This document shows positions 37,361 to 46,743 of a stretch of 64,000 nucleotides of DNA, in pieces. Below the pieces are notes generated by a model that saw nothing but the letters and a program-made list of their open reading frames with translations, was not told the origin of the DNA and made no database searches. Origin of the DNA: Reinekea marina (lineage in GTDB: Bacteria; Pseudomonadota; Gammaproteobacteria; Pseudomonadales; Natronospirillaceae). Made by a program: the position numbers and the translations under genes. The DNA is taken from NCBI RefSeq assembly GCF_030409715.1, contig NZ_JAUFQI010000001.1, positions 2,406,501 to 2,470,500 of the forward strand. Direction: 5' to 3'. Numbering within the stretch: position 1 is the stretch's first letter; each line of letters begins with the position of its first letter.

Positions 37361-38779
37361 TTAGAAGGGAAGCTTACCGCCACCCAAGCCAGGTGGTAAA
37401 CCACCGCCAGGAGGCATACCGCCTTGGCCGCCGCCCATCATGCCGCCCATGCCACGCATCATTTTTTGCATGCCGCCTTTCTTGCCGACTTTCTTCATCA
37501 TCTTCGCCATTTGCTTGTGCTGCTTTAATAGACGATTGATGTCTTGAATTTGCGTACCCGAACCTTTGGCAATACGCTTTTTACGCGAGCCGTTGATTTT
37601 ATCGGGCATTCTGCGCTCGTAGGGCGTCATGGAATCGATAATGGCGCCCATTTGGCCAAATTGTTTTTCGGCTCCTTGAATTTGAGTTGCGGCTTGTGCC
37701 ATTTGACCCATGCCTGGCATTTTATCCATCATGCCCATTAAGCCGCCCATGTTGTCCATTTGTTTGATCTGATCGCGAAAATCTTCTAAATCGAAAGACT
37801 TTCCTTTTTTGATCTTAGTCGCGAGTTTTTCAGCTTTTTGCTTGTCGACCTTGCGCTCTACTTCTTCGATGAGCGATAACACATCGCCCATATCAAGAAT
37901 TCGAGAGGCAATTCGATCTGGATGGAACGGCTCAAGAGCATCGGTTTTTTCACCCATACCCAAAAATTTAATGGGCTTGCCTGTGATATGGCGTACAGAC
38001 AATGCCGCGCCGCCTCGCGCATCACCATCGGCTTTCGTTAACACGACACCGGTTAGTGGTAATGCTTCATTAAAGGCTTTTGCCGTATTCGCCGCATCTT
38101 GACCTGTCATGGCATCTACCACAAATAAGGTCTCAATTGGGTTTACGGCTTTGTGCAGCATTGTAATTTCAGCCATCATGGCTTCATCTACTGCCAAACG
38201 ACCCGCGGTATCGACCAACAGCACATCAACAGCTTGTTTCTTAGCGGCTACAACAGCATCTTTAACAATGGCTTCGGGTTTTTGGCTGATATCACTCGGG
38301 AAAAACAGCGCCCCTACTTCATTCGCCAGCGTTTCTAACTGTTTAATAGCCGCTGGACGATAAACATCGGCAGAAACGACCATCACCTTTTTCTTTTCGC
38401 GCTCTTGCAAAAACTTAGCAAGCTTCGCCGAGGTGGTTGTTTTACCGGCCCCTTGCAAACCCGCCATTAAAACGATAGCTGGCGGCTGAGTTTTTAAATC
38501 TAGGGCTTCGTTAACATCGCCCATGACATGCTCAAGCTCACTTTGCACAATCTTTAAAAATTGCTGGCCTGGGTTTAATGCTTGAGAAACTTCTTGGCCA
38601 ACGGCCCGCTCTTTAACGGCATCAACAAAGGCTTTAACGACTGGCAGCGCGACATCGGCTTCGAGTAGCGCCATGCGTACTTCACGCAATGACGACTTAA
38701 TATTCTCTTCTGTCAGCTTTGCCTGACCGGTAATTTGCTTAAATGTTTGGCTTAAACGCTCTGAAAGGCTATTAAACAT
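37361..38779 (-). CDS. ffh: Signal recognition particle GTPase Ffh
   Basis: 472 residues from ATG 38779 (a GTG two codons earlier is also in frame). NG domain: GLQGAGKTTTSAKLA, DTAGR, TKADGDARGG; M domain about 300-440 with RRMPDKINGSRKKRIAKGSGT binding 4.5S RNA; Met/Gly-rich tail. Targets membrane proteins with FtsY. Single gene with its own terminator. Confidence 0.99.
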   Translation of the reverse strand: MFNSLSERLSQTFKQITGQAKLTEENIKSSLREVRMALLEADVALPVVKAFVDAVKERAVGQEVSQALNPGQQFLKIVQSELEHVMGDVNEALDLKTQPPAIVLMAGLQGAGKTTTSAKLAKFLQEREKKKVMVVSADVYRPAAIKQLETLANEVGALFFPSDISQKPEAIVKDAVVAAKKQAVDVLLVDTAGRLAVDEAMMAEITMLHKAVNPIETLFVVDAMTGQDAANTAKAFNEALPLTGVVLTKADGDARGGAALSVRHITGKPIKFLGMGEKTDALEPFHPDRIASRILDMGDVLSLIEEVERKVDKQKAEKLATKIKKGKSFDLEDFRDQIKQMDNMGGLMGMMDKMPGMGQMAQAATQIQGAEKQFGQMGAIIDSMTPYERRMPDKINGSRKKRIAKGSGTQIQDINRLLKQHKQMAKMMKKVGKKGGMQKMMRGMGGMMGGGQGGMPPGGGLPPGLGGGKLPF

Positions 38780-38886
38780 GGTCACTTCACAGTTACAATC
38801 AAAGGCTAGAGTATACCAGCCTTACTATTAATTTGGCTAACGACTCTCTTTACTCAAGTTAATTTTTACAAAAAAGGTTTTTGAAC

Positions 38887-39672
38887 ATGCTGTTGTGGAT
38901 GGCCATCCTAACTTATTTAATCAGCGGTGCTGTGGCTACTTATGCGCTCTATAAAGGTAAAAAAGTAAATAATTGGGCGCTCTATACGTTTGCCATTGTC
39001 GGCCTTCTCTCCCATTCAGCCGCGTTACTGTCTGAAATATATACCGCTGGAATGCTGAGCTTTAGCCTTTTAAACGCATTGTCTATTTGTGTGTGGATGG
39101 TAGTTGCGGTTGTTTTAGTTTCTAGCAGCTCAAAACCTTTGCAAAACTTGTTTCCTTTTGTCATGCCTTTTGGCGCAGGTCTGTTGTTTTTAGGGATGTT
39201 AACGCCACAACCAGAAGCCTTCAAAATTTATAACTCTGGCATGGTGGCGCATATTTTTTTAGCGCTGTTAGCCTACAGTGTCATGGCCGTTGCTACCGTT
39301 CAGGCATTACTCGTGAGCTATCAAAACCGCTGCTTACACAACCATCAAATTCGTAATCGTATTTCAGAAATACTGCCGCCATTGCAAACTATGGAGCGTT
39401 TAATGTTTGAATGGGTCTTAGTTGGCTTCTTACTGCTCACGCTTGCTGTTGCAACAGGGGCTATATATATAGAGAACTTCTTTGCTCAGCACCTAATCCA
39501 CAAAACGGTTCTTACGATTATTGCTTGGTGCTTCTTTTTTTATGTACTAATTGCTCATTACTTCTTAGGTGTACGTGGGTTAATCGCCAGTCGGCTGATT
39601 TATATCGGCTTTAGTTTCTTAATTATCGGCTTTGTTGGGTCTAAATTCGTTTTAGAGTACCTTTTACAGTGA
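38887..39672 (+). CDS. CcsA/YpjD-like cytochrome c assembly-type membrane protein
   Basis: 261 residues from ATG 38887 (a TTG two codons earlier is less likely). About eight TM helices; conserved histidine-bearing segments GMVAHIFLALLAYSVM and FFAQHLIHKTVLTIIAWCFFFYVLIAHYFLGVRG match the CcsA/CcmF-like YpjD family that usually lies beside ffh and corB in pseudomonads. The WGxW heme-handling motif of true CcmF is not obvious, so its substrate is uncertain. Divergent from ffh. Confidence 0.85.
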   Translation: MLLWMAILTYLISGAVATYALYKGKKVNNWALYTFAIVGLLSHSAALLSEIYTAGMLSFSLLNALSICVWMVVAVVLVSSSSKPLQNLFPFVMPFGAGLLFLGMLTPQPEAFKIYNSGMVAHIFLALLAYSVMAVATVQALLVSYQNRCLHNHQIRNRISEILPPLQTMERLMFEWVLVGFLLLTLAVATGAIYIENFFAQHLIHKTVLTIIAWCFFFYVLIAHYFLGVRGLIASRLIYIGFSFLIIGFVGSKFVLEYLLQ

Positions 39673-39749
39673 GATTTCTCCAAAATACTTGACTCAACTG
39701 CCACTAAACGATGAAAATCCCCTTTTAATTGTGACAAGGGTCACCACTT

Positions 39750-41021
39750 TTGAACGAATTACCTTTAGGCTGGCTGTTTACACTGCTTGGCCTACTTATA
39801 TTATTCTCAGCTTTTTTCTCTAGTTCCGAAACCGGGATGCTGTCGTTAAATCGATTTCGCTTAAAGCATTTAGCTAATGAAGGCCATCGAGGCGCAAAAT
39901 TAGCTCAACGTTTACTAAAAAAACCAGAAACACTGATCAGTGTCATCTTGATTGGCAACAATCTGGTCAATATTGCAGCCGCATCGTTAGCAACGGTTAT
40001 CGCGATCAGACTCATGCCTGGCAACCAAGACCTAGCTCTTGCCGCTTCAACTGTTGTACTGACCTTTGTCGTGCTCATATTTGCTGAAGTTACCCCCAAA
40101 ACATTGGCACAGCGCCATCCAGAACGTATTTCTTTCATCGCCGCTTACCCATTGCGAGTATTTGCGACCCTATTAGCGCCAGCAGTTTGGCTGGTTAACC
40201 ACATCGTTAAAGCAATTTTCTGGCTAATGCGAGTCGGTCATCGTAAAGCTTCATCAGAATCCATCTCTCCTGAAGAATTAAAAACAATCGTTTATGAGTC
40301 GAGCGCGACCCTACCCCAAGATAAACAATCAATGCTGCTAGGCATTCTTGAGCTGGAAAACGTAACCGTAGACGACATTATGGTACCCAGAAACGAAGTT
40401 GCCGGTATCGATATGGAAGGCACCGTAGAAGAAATAGCTGACAGCATTCGTCAAACCGAATACACACGATTCCCTTTGTATAAAGGCGATGTCGATAAAG
40501 TTATTGGTATTTTACATATTCGCGATGCGGCTGAGTTTTTATACGCAGACAGCCCCTCTAAAGTAATGCTTACAAAGGCTGCAAAAGACCCGTATTTTGT
40601 TCCTGAGGGCACACGCCTGCACACTCAGTTGATGAACTTTCAGTCTCAGCAACTGAGAATGGCCTTAGTTGTAGATGAATACGGTGATATTCAAGGGTTA
40701 GTCACATTAGAAGATTTACTTGAAGAAATTGTTGGCGAATTTACAACTGATCAAGCCAACAGCAACAAAGAAGTACACCCTCAGCGTGACGGCAGCTACG
40801 TGATCGACGGTACCGCTTCTATTCGTGACATCAACAAACTGCTGAATTGGGATTTACCAACCGATGGCCCTAAAACGCTCAATGGATTAATCCTTGAACA
40901 AGTTGAAGCCATTCCGGATGCCAATTTGAGTTTGAAAATAGGTAACTATTTAATCGAAATTTTACAAATTAACGATAACGCCGTTATTGCCGCGCGCTTA
41001 ACTTCTCTCGAACTGGAATAA
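39750..41021 (+). CDS. CorB/YfjD-type protein: DUF21 membrane domain, CBS pair, CorC_HlyC domain
   Basis: 423 residues from TTG 39750 (AGGG 10 bases before; no ATG nearby). DUF21/CNNM membrane part about 5-185 (FSSSETGMLSLNRFRLKHLAN, ISVILIGNNLVNIAAASLAT). CBS pair about 205-330 (DIMVPRNEVAGID, RMALVVDEYGDIQGLVTLEDLLEEIVGE). CorC_HlyC C-terminal domain about 345-420. Probably a Mg2+/Co2+ efflux or homeostasis protein of the inner membrane. The ffh-ypjD-corB order is conserved in relatives. Confidence 0.93.
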   Translation: MNELPLGWLFTLLGLLILFSAFFSSSETGMLSLNRFRLKHLANEGHRGAKLAQRLLKKPETLISVILIGNNLVNIAAASLATVIAIRLMPGNQDLALAASTVVLTFVVLIFAEVTPKTLAQRHPERISFIAAYPLRVFATLLAPAVWLVNHIVKAIFWLMRVGHRKASSESISPEELKTIVYESSATLPQDKQSMLLGILELENVTVDDIMVPRNEVAGIDMEGTVEEIADSIRQTEYTRFPLYKGDVDKVIGILHIRDAAEFLYADSPSKVMLTKAAKDPYFVPEGTRLHTQLMNFQSQQLRMALVVDEYGDIQGLVTLEDLLEEIVGEFTTDQANSNKEVHPQRDGSYVIDGTASIRDINKLLNWDLPTDGPKTLNGLILEQVEAIPDANLSLKIGNYLIEILQINDNAVIAARLTSLELE

Positions 41022-41045
41022 CCACCCCACTGGTACCGCTTTAAA

Positions 41046-41086
41046 TTTGAGCAAATGTGAACTGGCGTCGTTGTCATTTGCTCAAA
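41046..41086. repeat. Inverted repeat after the corB-type gene
   Basis: TTTGAGCAAATG and CATTTGCTCAAA, exact 12-base arms around a 17-base loop. It follows the plus-strand gene by 24 bases; it lacks a T run and could be a weak terminator or processing hairpin. Confidence 0.55.
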
Positions 41087-41160
41087 AACCTGCCTATACT
41101 GACTCAAAGACAAAAAGCCTTTTGTACTTATATAACAATAAAAATCAGTAAGGGGATATT

Positions 41161-41775
41161 ATGTTTATGAATCATATCGTGGGGATATTCAGCAACCCCG
41201 ACAACGAATGGGCTCGTATTCGAGACGAAAAAGTCACCATCAGCCAACACTGCATGACTCACACCTTAGTGCTTGCACTTATTCCTGCCATTTGCGGCTT
41301 TATTGGTACAACTCAGGTCGGGTGGACCGTCGGTTCGTCAGATACGGTGTACACACTCACCACCCAAAGTGCGATGGTTTTGTGCATACTCTTTTATGGC
41401 GCAATGGTTACTGGCGTAGTGGTTTTAGGTAAATTCATCGACTTTTTATCGGTAACTTATCAAGACAAAACTGAAAACACGCCGCTGCGAGGCATATCAC
41501 TGGCTACTTACACCAGTACGCCTTTATTTATTTGCGGCTTCGCCGCGCTCTACCCAGTTTTATGGTTAGACTTAATTTTAGCACTCGCTGCAATAGCTTA
41601 CGCTGTGTACCTTTTATATGAAGGTGTGCCTATTTTAATGAACATTCCTAAAGAGCGCGGCTTTGTTTTTGCGAGCGCTATTATTACCGTTGCGATGGTC
41701 ATGTTCGTAAGTTTAATGGCACTCACTGTTATAGTATGGGCGTTGGGCGTTGGGCCGGTTTATATAACCCACTAA
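41161..41775 (+). CDS. YIP1 family inner-membrane protein
   Basis: 204 residues. ATG 41161 with AAGGGG before it. Cytoplasmic start (IVGIFSNPDNEWARIRDEKV is the usual YIP1 opening), then five hydrophobic helices. Role unknown in bacteria. A second YIP1 gene lies at 51547-52221 beside an ABC exporter. Confidence 0.88.
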   Translation: MFMNHIVGIFSNPDNEWARIRDEKVTISQHCMTHTLVLALIPAICGFIGTTQVGWTVGSSDTVYTLTTQSAMVLCILFYGAMVTGVVVLGKFIDFLSVTYQDKTENTPLRGISLATYTSTPLFICGFAALYPVLWLDLILALAAIAYAVYLLYEGVPILMNIPKERGFVFASAIITVAMVMFVSLMALTVIVWALGVGPVYITH

Positions 41776-41868
41776 ATTACCTAAAAAGTTACCAAGGCGA
41801 GTATTTTGCTGCTCGCCAAGGCCGTTTAACTTGTTACAATGCAGCCAATTCTCATTATTGGCTTTTTT

Positions 41869-42588
41869 ATGTCGTTAAATATCAAAATTGTCCTCATTAA
41901 AACATGGCACCCGGGTAACATTGGTGCCGTTGCTCGTGCTATGAAAAACATGGGCTTACACAACCTCACCTTGGTAGACCCGGTTGATTTTCCGAGCGAA
42001 GAAGCCACAAGTCGCGCCGGCCAAGCCACCGATATTTTAGAACAAGCCACTGTGGTATCAACACTTAAAGAAGCCATAGATGACTGCACCATGGTAATTG
42101 GCACCAGTGCACGCGATAGAACCATAAAGCTACCGTCTTTAAGCGCAGAAAGCTGTGGCCAGCAAGTGGTTGCAGAACAAGTCAAAGGCAATGTAGCCAT
42201 TGTGTTTGGTCGCGAACGCATGGGATTGCATAATGATGAAATTCAACAATGTCATTTTCAACTGAACATTGACGCAAACCCTGACTATCCAGTTCTCAAT
42301 TTAAGCCAGGCAGTGCAATTAGTTTGTTATGAAGTATTTAAAGCAGCAAACACAGCTCAAAACGAAGCGCCACAAGAAAGTGAATACCCGCTACATAAAG
42401 AGCTAGCTTTGTTTCATGAACATTTAGAGCAGACCATGCACGACATCGGCTTTACCAATGAAAAACACCCAGGGTTGGCGTTTGATCACTTGAAAGCGCT
42501 GTATCGAAGGGCTCGCCCCACGCGAAAAGAGCTCAGTATTTTGCGCGGTTTTTTAAATGCCGCACAAAACAGCAAACCCAAAAATTAA
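41869..42588 (+). CDS. trmJ: tRNA (cytidine/uridine-32-2'-O)-methyltransferase TrmJ
   Basis: About 239 residues from ATG 41869, which gives MSLNIKIVLIKTWHPGNIGAV-like start as in TrmJ; an ATG 30 bases upstream is in frame but out of family length. SPOUT/TrmH fold: GNIGAVARAMKNMGL, VFGRERMGLHNDEI, NLSQAVQLVCYEV form the knotted AdoMet site. C-terminal extension of about 80 residues (LFHEHLEQTMHDIGF) is TrmJ-specific. Methylates tRNA position 32. Confidence 0.93.
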   Translation: MSLNIKIVLIKTWHPGNIGAVARAMKNMGLHNLTLVDPVDFPSEEATSRAGQATDILEQATVVSTLKEAIDDCTMVIGTSARDRTIKLPSLSAESCGQQVVAEQVKGNVAIVFGRERMGLHNDEIQQCHFQLNIDANPDYPVLNLSQAVQLVCYEVFKAANTAQNEAPQESEYPLHKELALFHEHLEQTMHDIGFTNEKHPGLAFDHLKALYRRARPTRKELSILRGFLNAAQNSKPKN

Positions 42589-43043
42589 AGGGCAATGCCT
42601 AACTTTTTATAAATAAAGCCCAGAAGCCATGCCGGTCCAATGAGTAAAAACTGGATATCTTCAAAAAAACTGGGCTTTTTGCCTTCAATTTTATGCCCAA
42701 TAAATTGACCAATCCAGGCAACCACAAACACAGACAGCGCTACTTTCCACAATGCTAGTGAGAAACTGGCCTCATACCACACGATTAAACCAATACACAG
42801 CAGCGTAAATACCACCATTCCTAATGCAATAGAGATAGAAATGCGGCTATAAAATGCCAGCGCGCCTAAACTGAATACAACGGCCAAATTTGCCCATTCC
42901 GAAAACGGTAAGTGAACCGACCAAAACAGAGCCAACACAGTCCATGTTATCGCGGGCACACAAAGCCAATGGATGAGTTTATTGCGTTTATTTTGGTGCG
43001 ATTCACCGTAAGCTTCTAGCCATTGTTCGATTGTGCGGCTCAT
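42585..43043 (-). CDS. Mpo1-like/DUF962 membrane protein
   Basis: 152 residues with four TM helices. RNKLIHWLCVPAITW and WIGQFIGHKIEGKKPSFFEDIQFLLIGPAWLL carry the paired histidine motifs of the Mpo1/YGL010w family (Fe2+-dependent alpha-dioxygenase of 2-hydroxy fatty acids in yeast). Bacterial role is assumed by homology. Ends convergent with trmJ with a 4-base overlap. Confidence 0.9.
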   Translation of the reverse strand: MSRTIEQWLEAYGESHQNKRNKLIHWLCVPAITWTVLALFWSVHLPFSEWANLAVVFSLGALAFYSRISISIALGMVVFTLLCIGLIVWYEASFSLALWKVALSVFVVAWIGQFIGHKIEGKKPSFFEDIQFLLIGPAWLLGFIYKKLGIAL

Positions 43044-43281
43044 TTTGACTCCTACTTTAGTCGTAATTTTTTATTATTTTGACGCTCCAGATTAGGGTTT
43101 TAGGCCTATATGTCAATAAATGCTTCCATTACTTAATAAAAACACCCCTAATAGGCTTTTTTTTCCTAATTGATAACTTAAGGTCATTAATTAGGCGTTC
43201 CTCATTCTTTCCATTTCTCTTAACTTGCCATATTCTTTACACTAAGACATTGATGTCGCTGTAAATAACCTTTGGGTGTAT

Positions 43282-44898
43282 ATGTATAAAATAATAATTT
43301 TAATCTTCAGCATTTGTTTTTTAAATGTGTCTCACGCTCAGAATTACCTAAACGGTGTTTCCGCCTATGAGCAATTAAATAAAGAATATTATCTAGGTGC
43401 TCTGTATACAGCCACCCCTATTCAAGATGCTGAAACACTGCTTGCTGATAGCCGTCCGCAAAAAATGGTGATTCGCGTCACCGCAAAGCGCTGGTCGCCT
43501 CATAAGTTCAACCAACTCTGGCGCCAAGATTTAGCTTTAAACAATTCATTCGCAGAGAATTTATCGCTCACCGAAGCCGCCATCGCATTTACTACCTTCC
43601 CGCAAGAGAACCTTACCATTGGCGATGAAATTGAAGTGAACTTCACGAGCAAAGCCGGCACAGTTGTGACCCTTAACGGAAGGCAGGTACTGACTTACCC
43701 TAATAAAGCCTTGTTCAATGCTATTTTAAATACTTGGATTGGCGAAGTACCTCCGAGCCGATTATTCCGATCAGATATTTTGGGTACCGAAGCCATCATC
43801 ACCTCTAAAAAAGATGTGCTTATTGAGCGTTTCGATACCATCAGCATTAACCCACAACGCTTAGATTTAGTCGGTAATTGGAAGCGCGCGCAACAAGATG
43901 CCGCCCGTGCATTAGCCAAAGCTGAAGAGGAACTTCGTCTACAGCAACAAGCCGCTGAAGACGCTAAACGTAAAGCCGCCGCAGAGAAAAAACGCTTAGA
44001 AGAAGAGCGTAAAGCAGCTATTGCGCTTGCCGCTAAACGCAAAAAAGAAGCCGAAGAAGCTAAGAAGAAGCAGCAAGAGCAGTTGAACAACGCTTCTACA
44101 GATGAAGAAAAAGCGAAGCTGGCAGCAGAGCAAGCCAAACTAGCCGCAGCCATTGCCGCACAAGAAGCCGCTGAAGCACGTGCCGCGGAACTGGCCAAGC
44201 AACAAGAAGGTCAAACACAACAGCAATTGGCTCAAGATTATGCTGAGCGCCTGTATAAGTGGGAAGTTCAACGTGATATTTACAAGCGCGTCTCCTACCC
44301 AGAATGGGCTCGACAGTTTAATCAAGAAGGTGTCATTCGAATTGAGTTTATCGTCAATTCTTCTGGACAGATGGTGGGGATTACCTCGCTGACCCCAACA
44401 GACAGTGGTCTTTTAGGGCAAGAGTTGAAAGACGCTGTGTCTCGCGCTGCGCCGTTTAAACCATTCCCGGCCGATTTAGAAGCCAACCAAATAAAAATGG
44501 CGATCAATTATGAGTTCACGCTAGAAGAACGTGTTGCCGAAGTACCCCCTATGCCAGAACCACCGGCCGCGCTCAAAACGAATCAAGAGCTAACGCCCGA
44601 ACAACAAGCAAAAACATGGCAAAACTATAAACAACAGATCAAAGCGGACATATCTGCAACTATTGAGTACCCGTTCTGGGCGCAAGATTTAAAACAGCAG
44701 GGCTTGGTTACTATGGAAGTCACTGTGAATAAAGAAGGCGTTGTAACGAATGCCAAGCTAAAGAAAAAGACACGTCACGCTATTTTGAACCAAGAAATGC
44801 TTGATGCTGCCGATCGCGTGGGTGGGTTCTCCCCTTTCCCACAGTGGATAAACGAAAATTCAGTTACTGTGACCATAGAACATGAATTTAAATTATAA
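43282..44898 (+). CDS. Periplasmic protein with coiled coil and two tandem TonB C-terminal domains
   Basis: 538 residues from ATG 43282. Cleavable-looking signal peptide (ends NVSHA) and no other TM helix. Residues 20-200: beta-rich domain. About 205-315: Ala/Lys/Glu-rich coiled coil (EEARAAELAKQQ type), TolA-like. About 318-412 and 450-538: two TonB_C folds, each with YPEWARQFNQEGVIRIEF / YPFWAQDLKQQGLVTMEV. Classical TonB is anchored in the inner membrane and works with ExbBD; here anchor and ExbB/D genes are missing. First of three same-strand genes with a porin-like and a PstS-like protein. Confidence 0.82.
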   Translation: MYKIIILIFSICFLNVSHAQNYLNGVSAYEQLNKEYYLGALYTATPIQDAETLLADSRPQKMVIRVTAKRWSPHKFNQLWRQDLALNNSFAENLSLTEAAIAFTTFPQENLTIGDEIEVNFTSKAGTVVTLNGRQVLTYPNKALFNAILNTWIGEVPPSRLFRSDILGTEAIITSKKDVLIERFDTISINPQRLDLVGNWKRAQQDAARALAKAEEELRLQQQAAEDAKRKAAAEKKRLEEERKAAIALAAKRKKEAEEAKKKQQEQLNNASTDEEKAKLAAEQAKLAAAIAAQEAAEARAAELAKQQEGQTQQQLAQDYAERLYKWEVQRDIYKRVSYPEWARQFNQEGVIRIEFIVNSSGQMVGITSLTPTDSGLLGQELKDAVSRAAPFKPFPADLEANQIKMAINYEFTLEERVAEVPPMPEPPAALKTNQELTPEQQAKTWQNYKQQIKADISATIEYPFWAQDLKQQGLVTMEVTVNKEGVVTNAKLKKKTRHAILNQEMLDAADRVGGFSPFPQWINENSVTVTIEHEFKL

Positions 44899-44922
44899 AA
44901 ACGATAAAACTTGGAGTGGCCT

Positions 44923-46077
44923 ATGAAATTATCGCATTGGGCATTAGCTAGCTTAGCCGCTGTCCCCTTTACTGCCAACGCCTTCGAGACACGCTTAAAT
45001 GGATTTATATCTGTCGGCGCGGGCATGACCTTACAAAAAGACCAGGAGCTGATTACAGACCCGGTCAACTACGGCACTTATGACAATGAATTGAGTATTA
45101 AACCAGACACCATGGTGGCTATTCAAACCTTATCAAAAGTGAACGATCGCTTATCTGCCACAGCCCAGTTAACAGGCTTTGCAGGTAACGACTTTGATGT
45201 AAACTTTGAGTGGGCTTATATCAATTATGAGCTGACGAACGATATCGACGTTAAAGCTGGCCGTATTCGTATGCCAGTATTCAGCTATTCTAGCTCGCTA
45301 GACCTTGGCTATTCATACGTTTGGATTCGCCCACCTGCTGAAGTATACAACGTATTCTTAACCAACCTAGAAGGTGTGAGCGCCGACTACAACCTGTTAT
45401 TAGGTGATTGGTATACAACAGCGTCTGTCTATTTTGGTGAAACCAGCGGAACTGACCCAGAAACACAATCGTTTGTTGAGTTCGAGAGTATCTTAGGTGG
45501 TAGCCTTACGCTGAACAACGGTAACTTAAGTTTGCGCGGCTCTTACAGTGTTGATGAAAACGTAACGGCAAATCGTCCGGTTTATAGTAGCGCTCTTGAA
45601 ACTGCTGCGCCTTATACTGGCGGATACATGGTGATGGAAGTTGATTTACCGGTCTCATTTACCTCGGCCTCTGCCATTTATGATAATGGTACTTTCCTTT
45701 TGAATTCTGAATACACCTATACAAAATTCATTAACGATGCGAACAATAACGAAACGGCTTGGTTCGCTACTACAGGACTCCGAGTAGGAGACTTTACTCC
45801 TCACGTTACTTATTCTTCATTTAAGCAAAGCGACAATTCTACGACAACGCTTCCTGAACTAGATGGTTACCCATACCCTATCGCCGTAAAAGACTACGCA
45901 CATGATATTTCGGCCATAACAGCTGGCGTGCGTTGGGACTTCGATATTGCGGCTTCAGCAAAAATTGAGTACACCACTAGAACAGACAGTACCAAAGAGC
46001 CAACAGGGCTTGATGGAAAATGGTCTCCTTATGGCGATGCACAAGCCATTTCAGTCGCTGTCGATGTTGTATTTTAA
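44923..46077 (+). CDS. Porin-like outer-membrane beta-barrel protein
   Basis: 384 residues from ATG 44923 (GGAG upstream; an upstream TTG in frame is rejected). Signal peptide ends TANA. The mature protein is a run of amphipathic strands (DRLSATAQLTGFAGNDFDVNFEWAYINYELTNDIDVKAGRIRMP) and ends SVAVDVVF, aromatic last residue. The DIDVKAGRIRMP / VYNVFLTNLEGVSADY pattern is that of the porin-like proteins placed next to small PstS-like proteins in Vibrio-type bacteria. Transport substrate unknown. Confidence 0.85.
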   Translation: MKLSHWALASLAAVPFTANAFETRLNGFISVGAGMTLQKDQELITDPVNYGTYDNELSIKPDTMVAIQTLSKVNDRLSATAQLTGFAGNDFDVNFEWAYINYELTNDIDVKAGRIRMPVFSYSSSLDLGYSYVWIRPPAEVYNVFLTNLEGVSADYNLLLGDWYTTASVYFGETSGTDPETQSFVEFESILGGSLTLNNGNLSLRGSYSVDENVTANRPVYSSALETAAPYTGGYMVMEVDLPVSFTSASAIYDNGTFLLNSEYTYTKFINDANNNETAWFATTGLRVGDFTPHVTYSSFKQSDNSTTTLPELDGYPYPIAVKDYAHDISAITAGVRWDFDIAASAKIEYTTRTDSTKEPTGLDGKWSPYGDAQAISVAVDVVF

Positions 46078-46089
46078 AGGGTGATTAAT

Positions 46090-46533
46090 ATGAAATTAAA
46101 AATGAAATTATTGAAAGTACTGTCAATGATCACCCTAACGCTTGGTATAACCGCTGGCGCAATGGCTGATTTACTGGTGATTGTTCACCCAGAGAACAAC
46201 AGCAAAATTGATGCTAAATGGGTTAAGAACCTATATTTAGGTAAAACATCCGAGTTTAAAGACGGCACAGATGCCGTGCCTTTGCTTTTAGCTGAAGACG
46301 ATGATTTAACTTTGGTGTTTCTAAAGGAAATCGTAAAGCAAAAGCCGGTGCAATTTAAGCGTTTGTGGTCTAAATCATTGTTTACGGGCAAAGGTTCTCC
46401 GCCACAAGCGGTAGCCAACGAAGCTGAAATGATGTCTTTGGTGATGAATAACCCTTCGATGGTTGGCTTTATTCACCAAGATAACTACACCAACGATGTT
46501 CGTGCTGTTATCCGAGTAAAAATGGCTAAGTAA
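46090..46533 (+). CDS. Small PstS-like periplasmic binding protein
   Basis: About 147 residues from ATG 46090 with AGGGTG before it. Signal peptide ends AGAMA. The mature part (LLVIVHPENNSKIDAKWVKNLYLGK, FKRLWSKSLFTGKGSPP, NNPSMVGFIHQD) is half the size of PstS and matches the phosphate-ABC substrate-binding-like proteins that accompany porins. No pst transporter genes here. Its start is 13 bases after the porin stop, so the two are cotranscribed. Confidence 0.85.
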   Translation: MKLKMKLLKVLSMITLTLGITAGAMADLLVIVHPENNSKIDAKWVKNLYLGKTSEFKDGTDAVPLLLAEDDDLTLVFLKEIVKQKPVQFKRLWSKSLFTGKGSPPQAVANEAEMMSLVMNNPSMVGFIHQDNYTNDVRAVIRVKMAK

Positions 46534-46558
46534 ATAGCTAAAGCTTATTGAGTCAACC

Positions 46559-46589
46559 AAGAGAGTAGCCACACGGCTACTCTCTTTAT
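46559..46589 (+). terminator. Intrinsic terminator of the TonB/porin/PstS-like operon
   Basis: GAGAGTAGC/GCTACTCTC perfect stem, short loop, then TTTATA. Confidence 0.85.
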
Positions 46590-46743
46590 ATTAGGTTTAT
46601 AACTTCTAAAATTTAGCTCCGCTCTTTCATCGCTAATCTTTACACTTCAAACTCTCGACTATTCACTCCCTTCCAGCGTTCTTTGCTTGAGCTATACTTA
46701 ACAACCATTACAATACGCCCCTTTCTTTTACTCTGAGGTTTGC

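Noticed and set aside
43695..44198. 167-codon Ala/Ser-rich open frame on the minus strand
   Set aside because: It is the antisense shadow of the Ala/Lys/Glu coiled coil of the TonB-domain gene.
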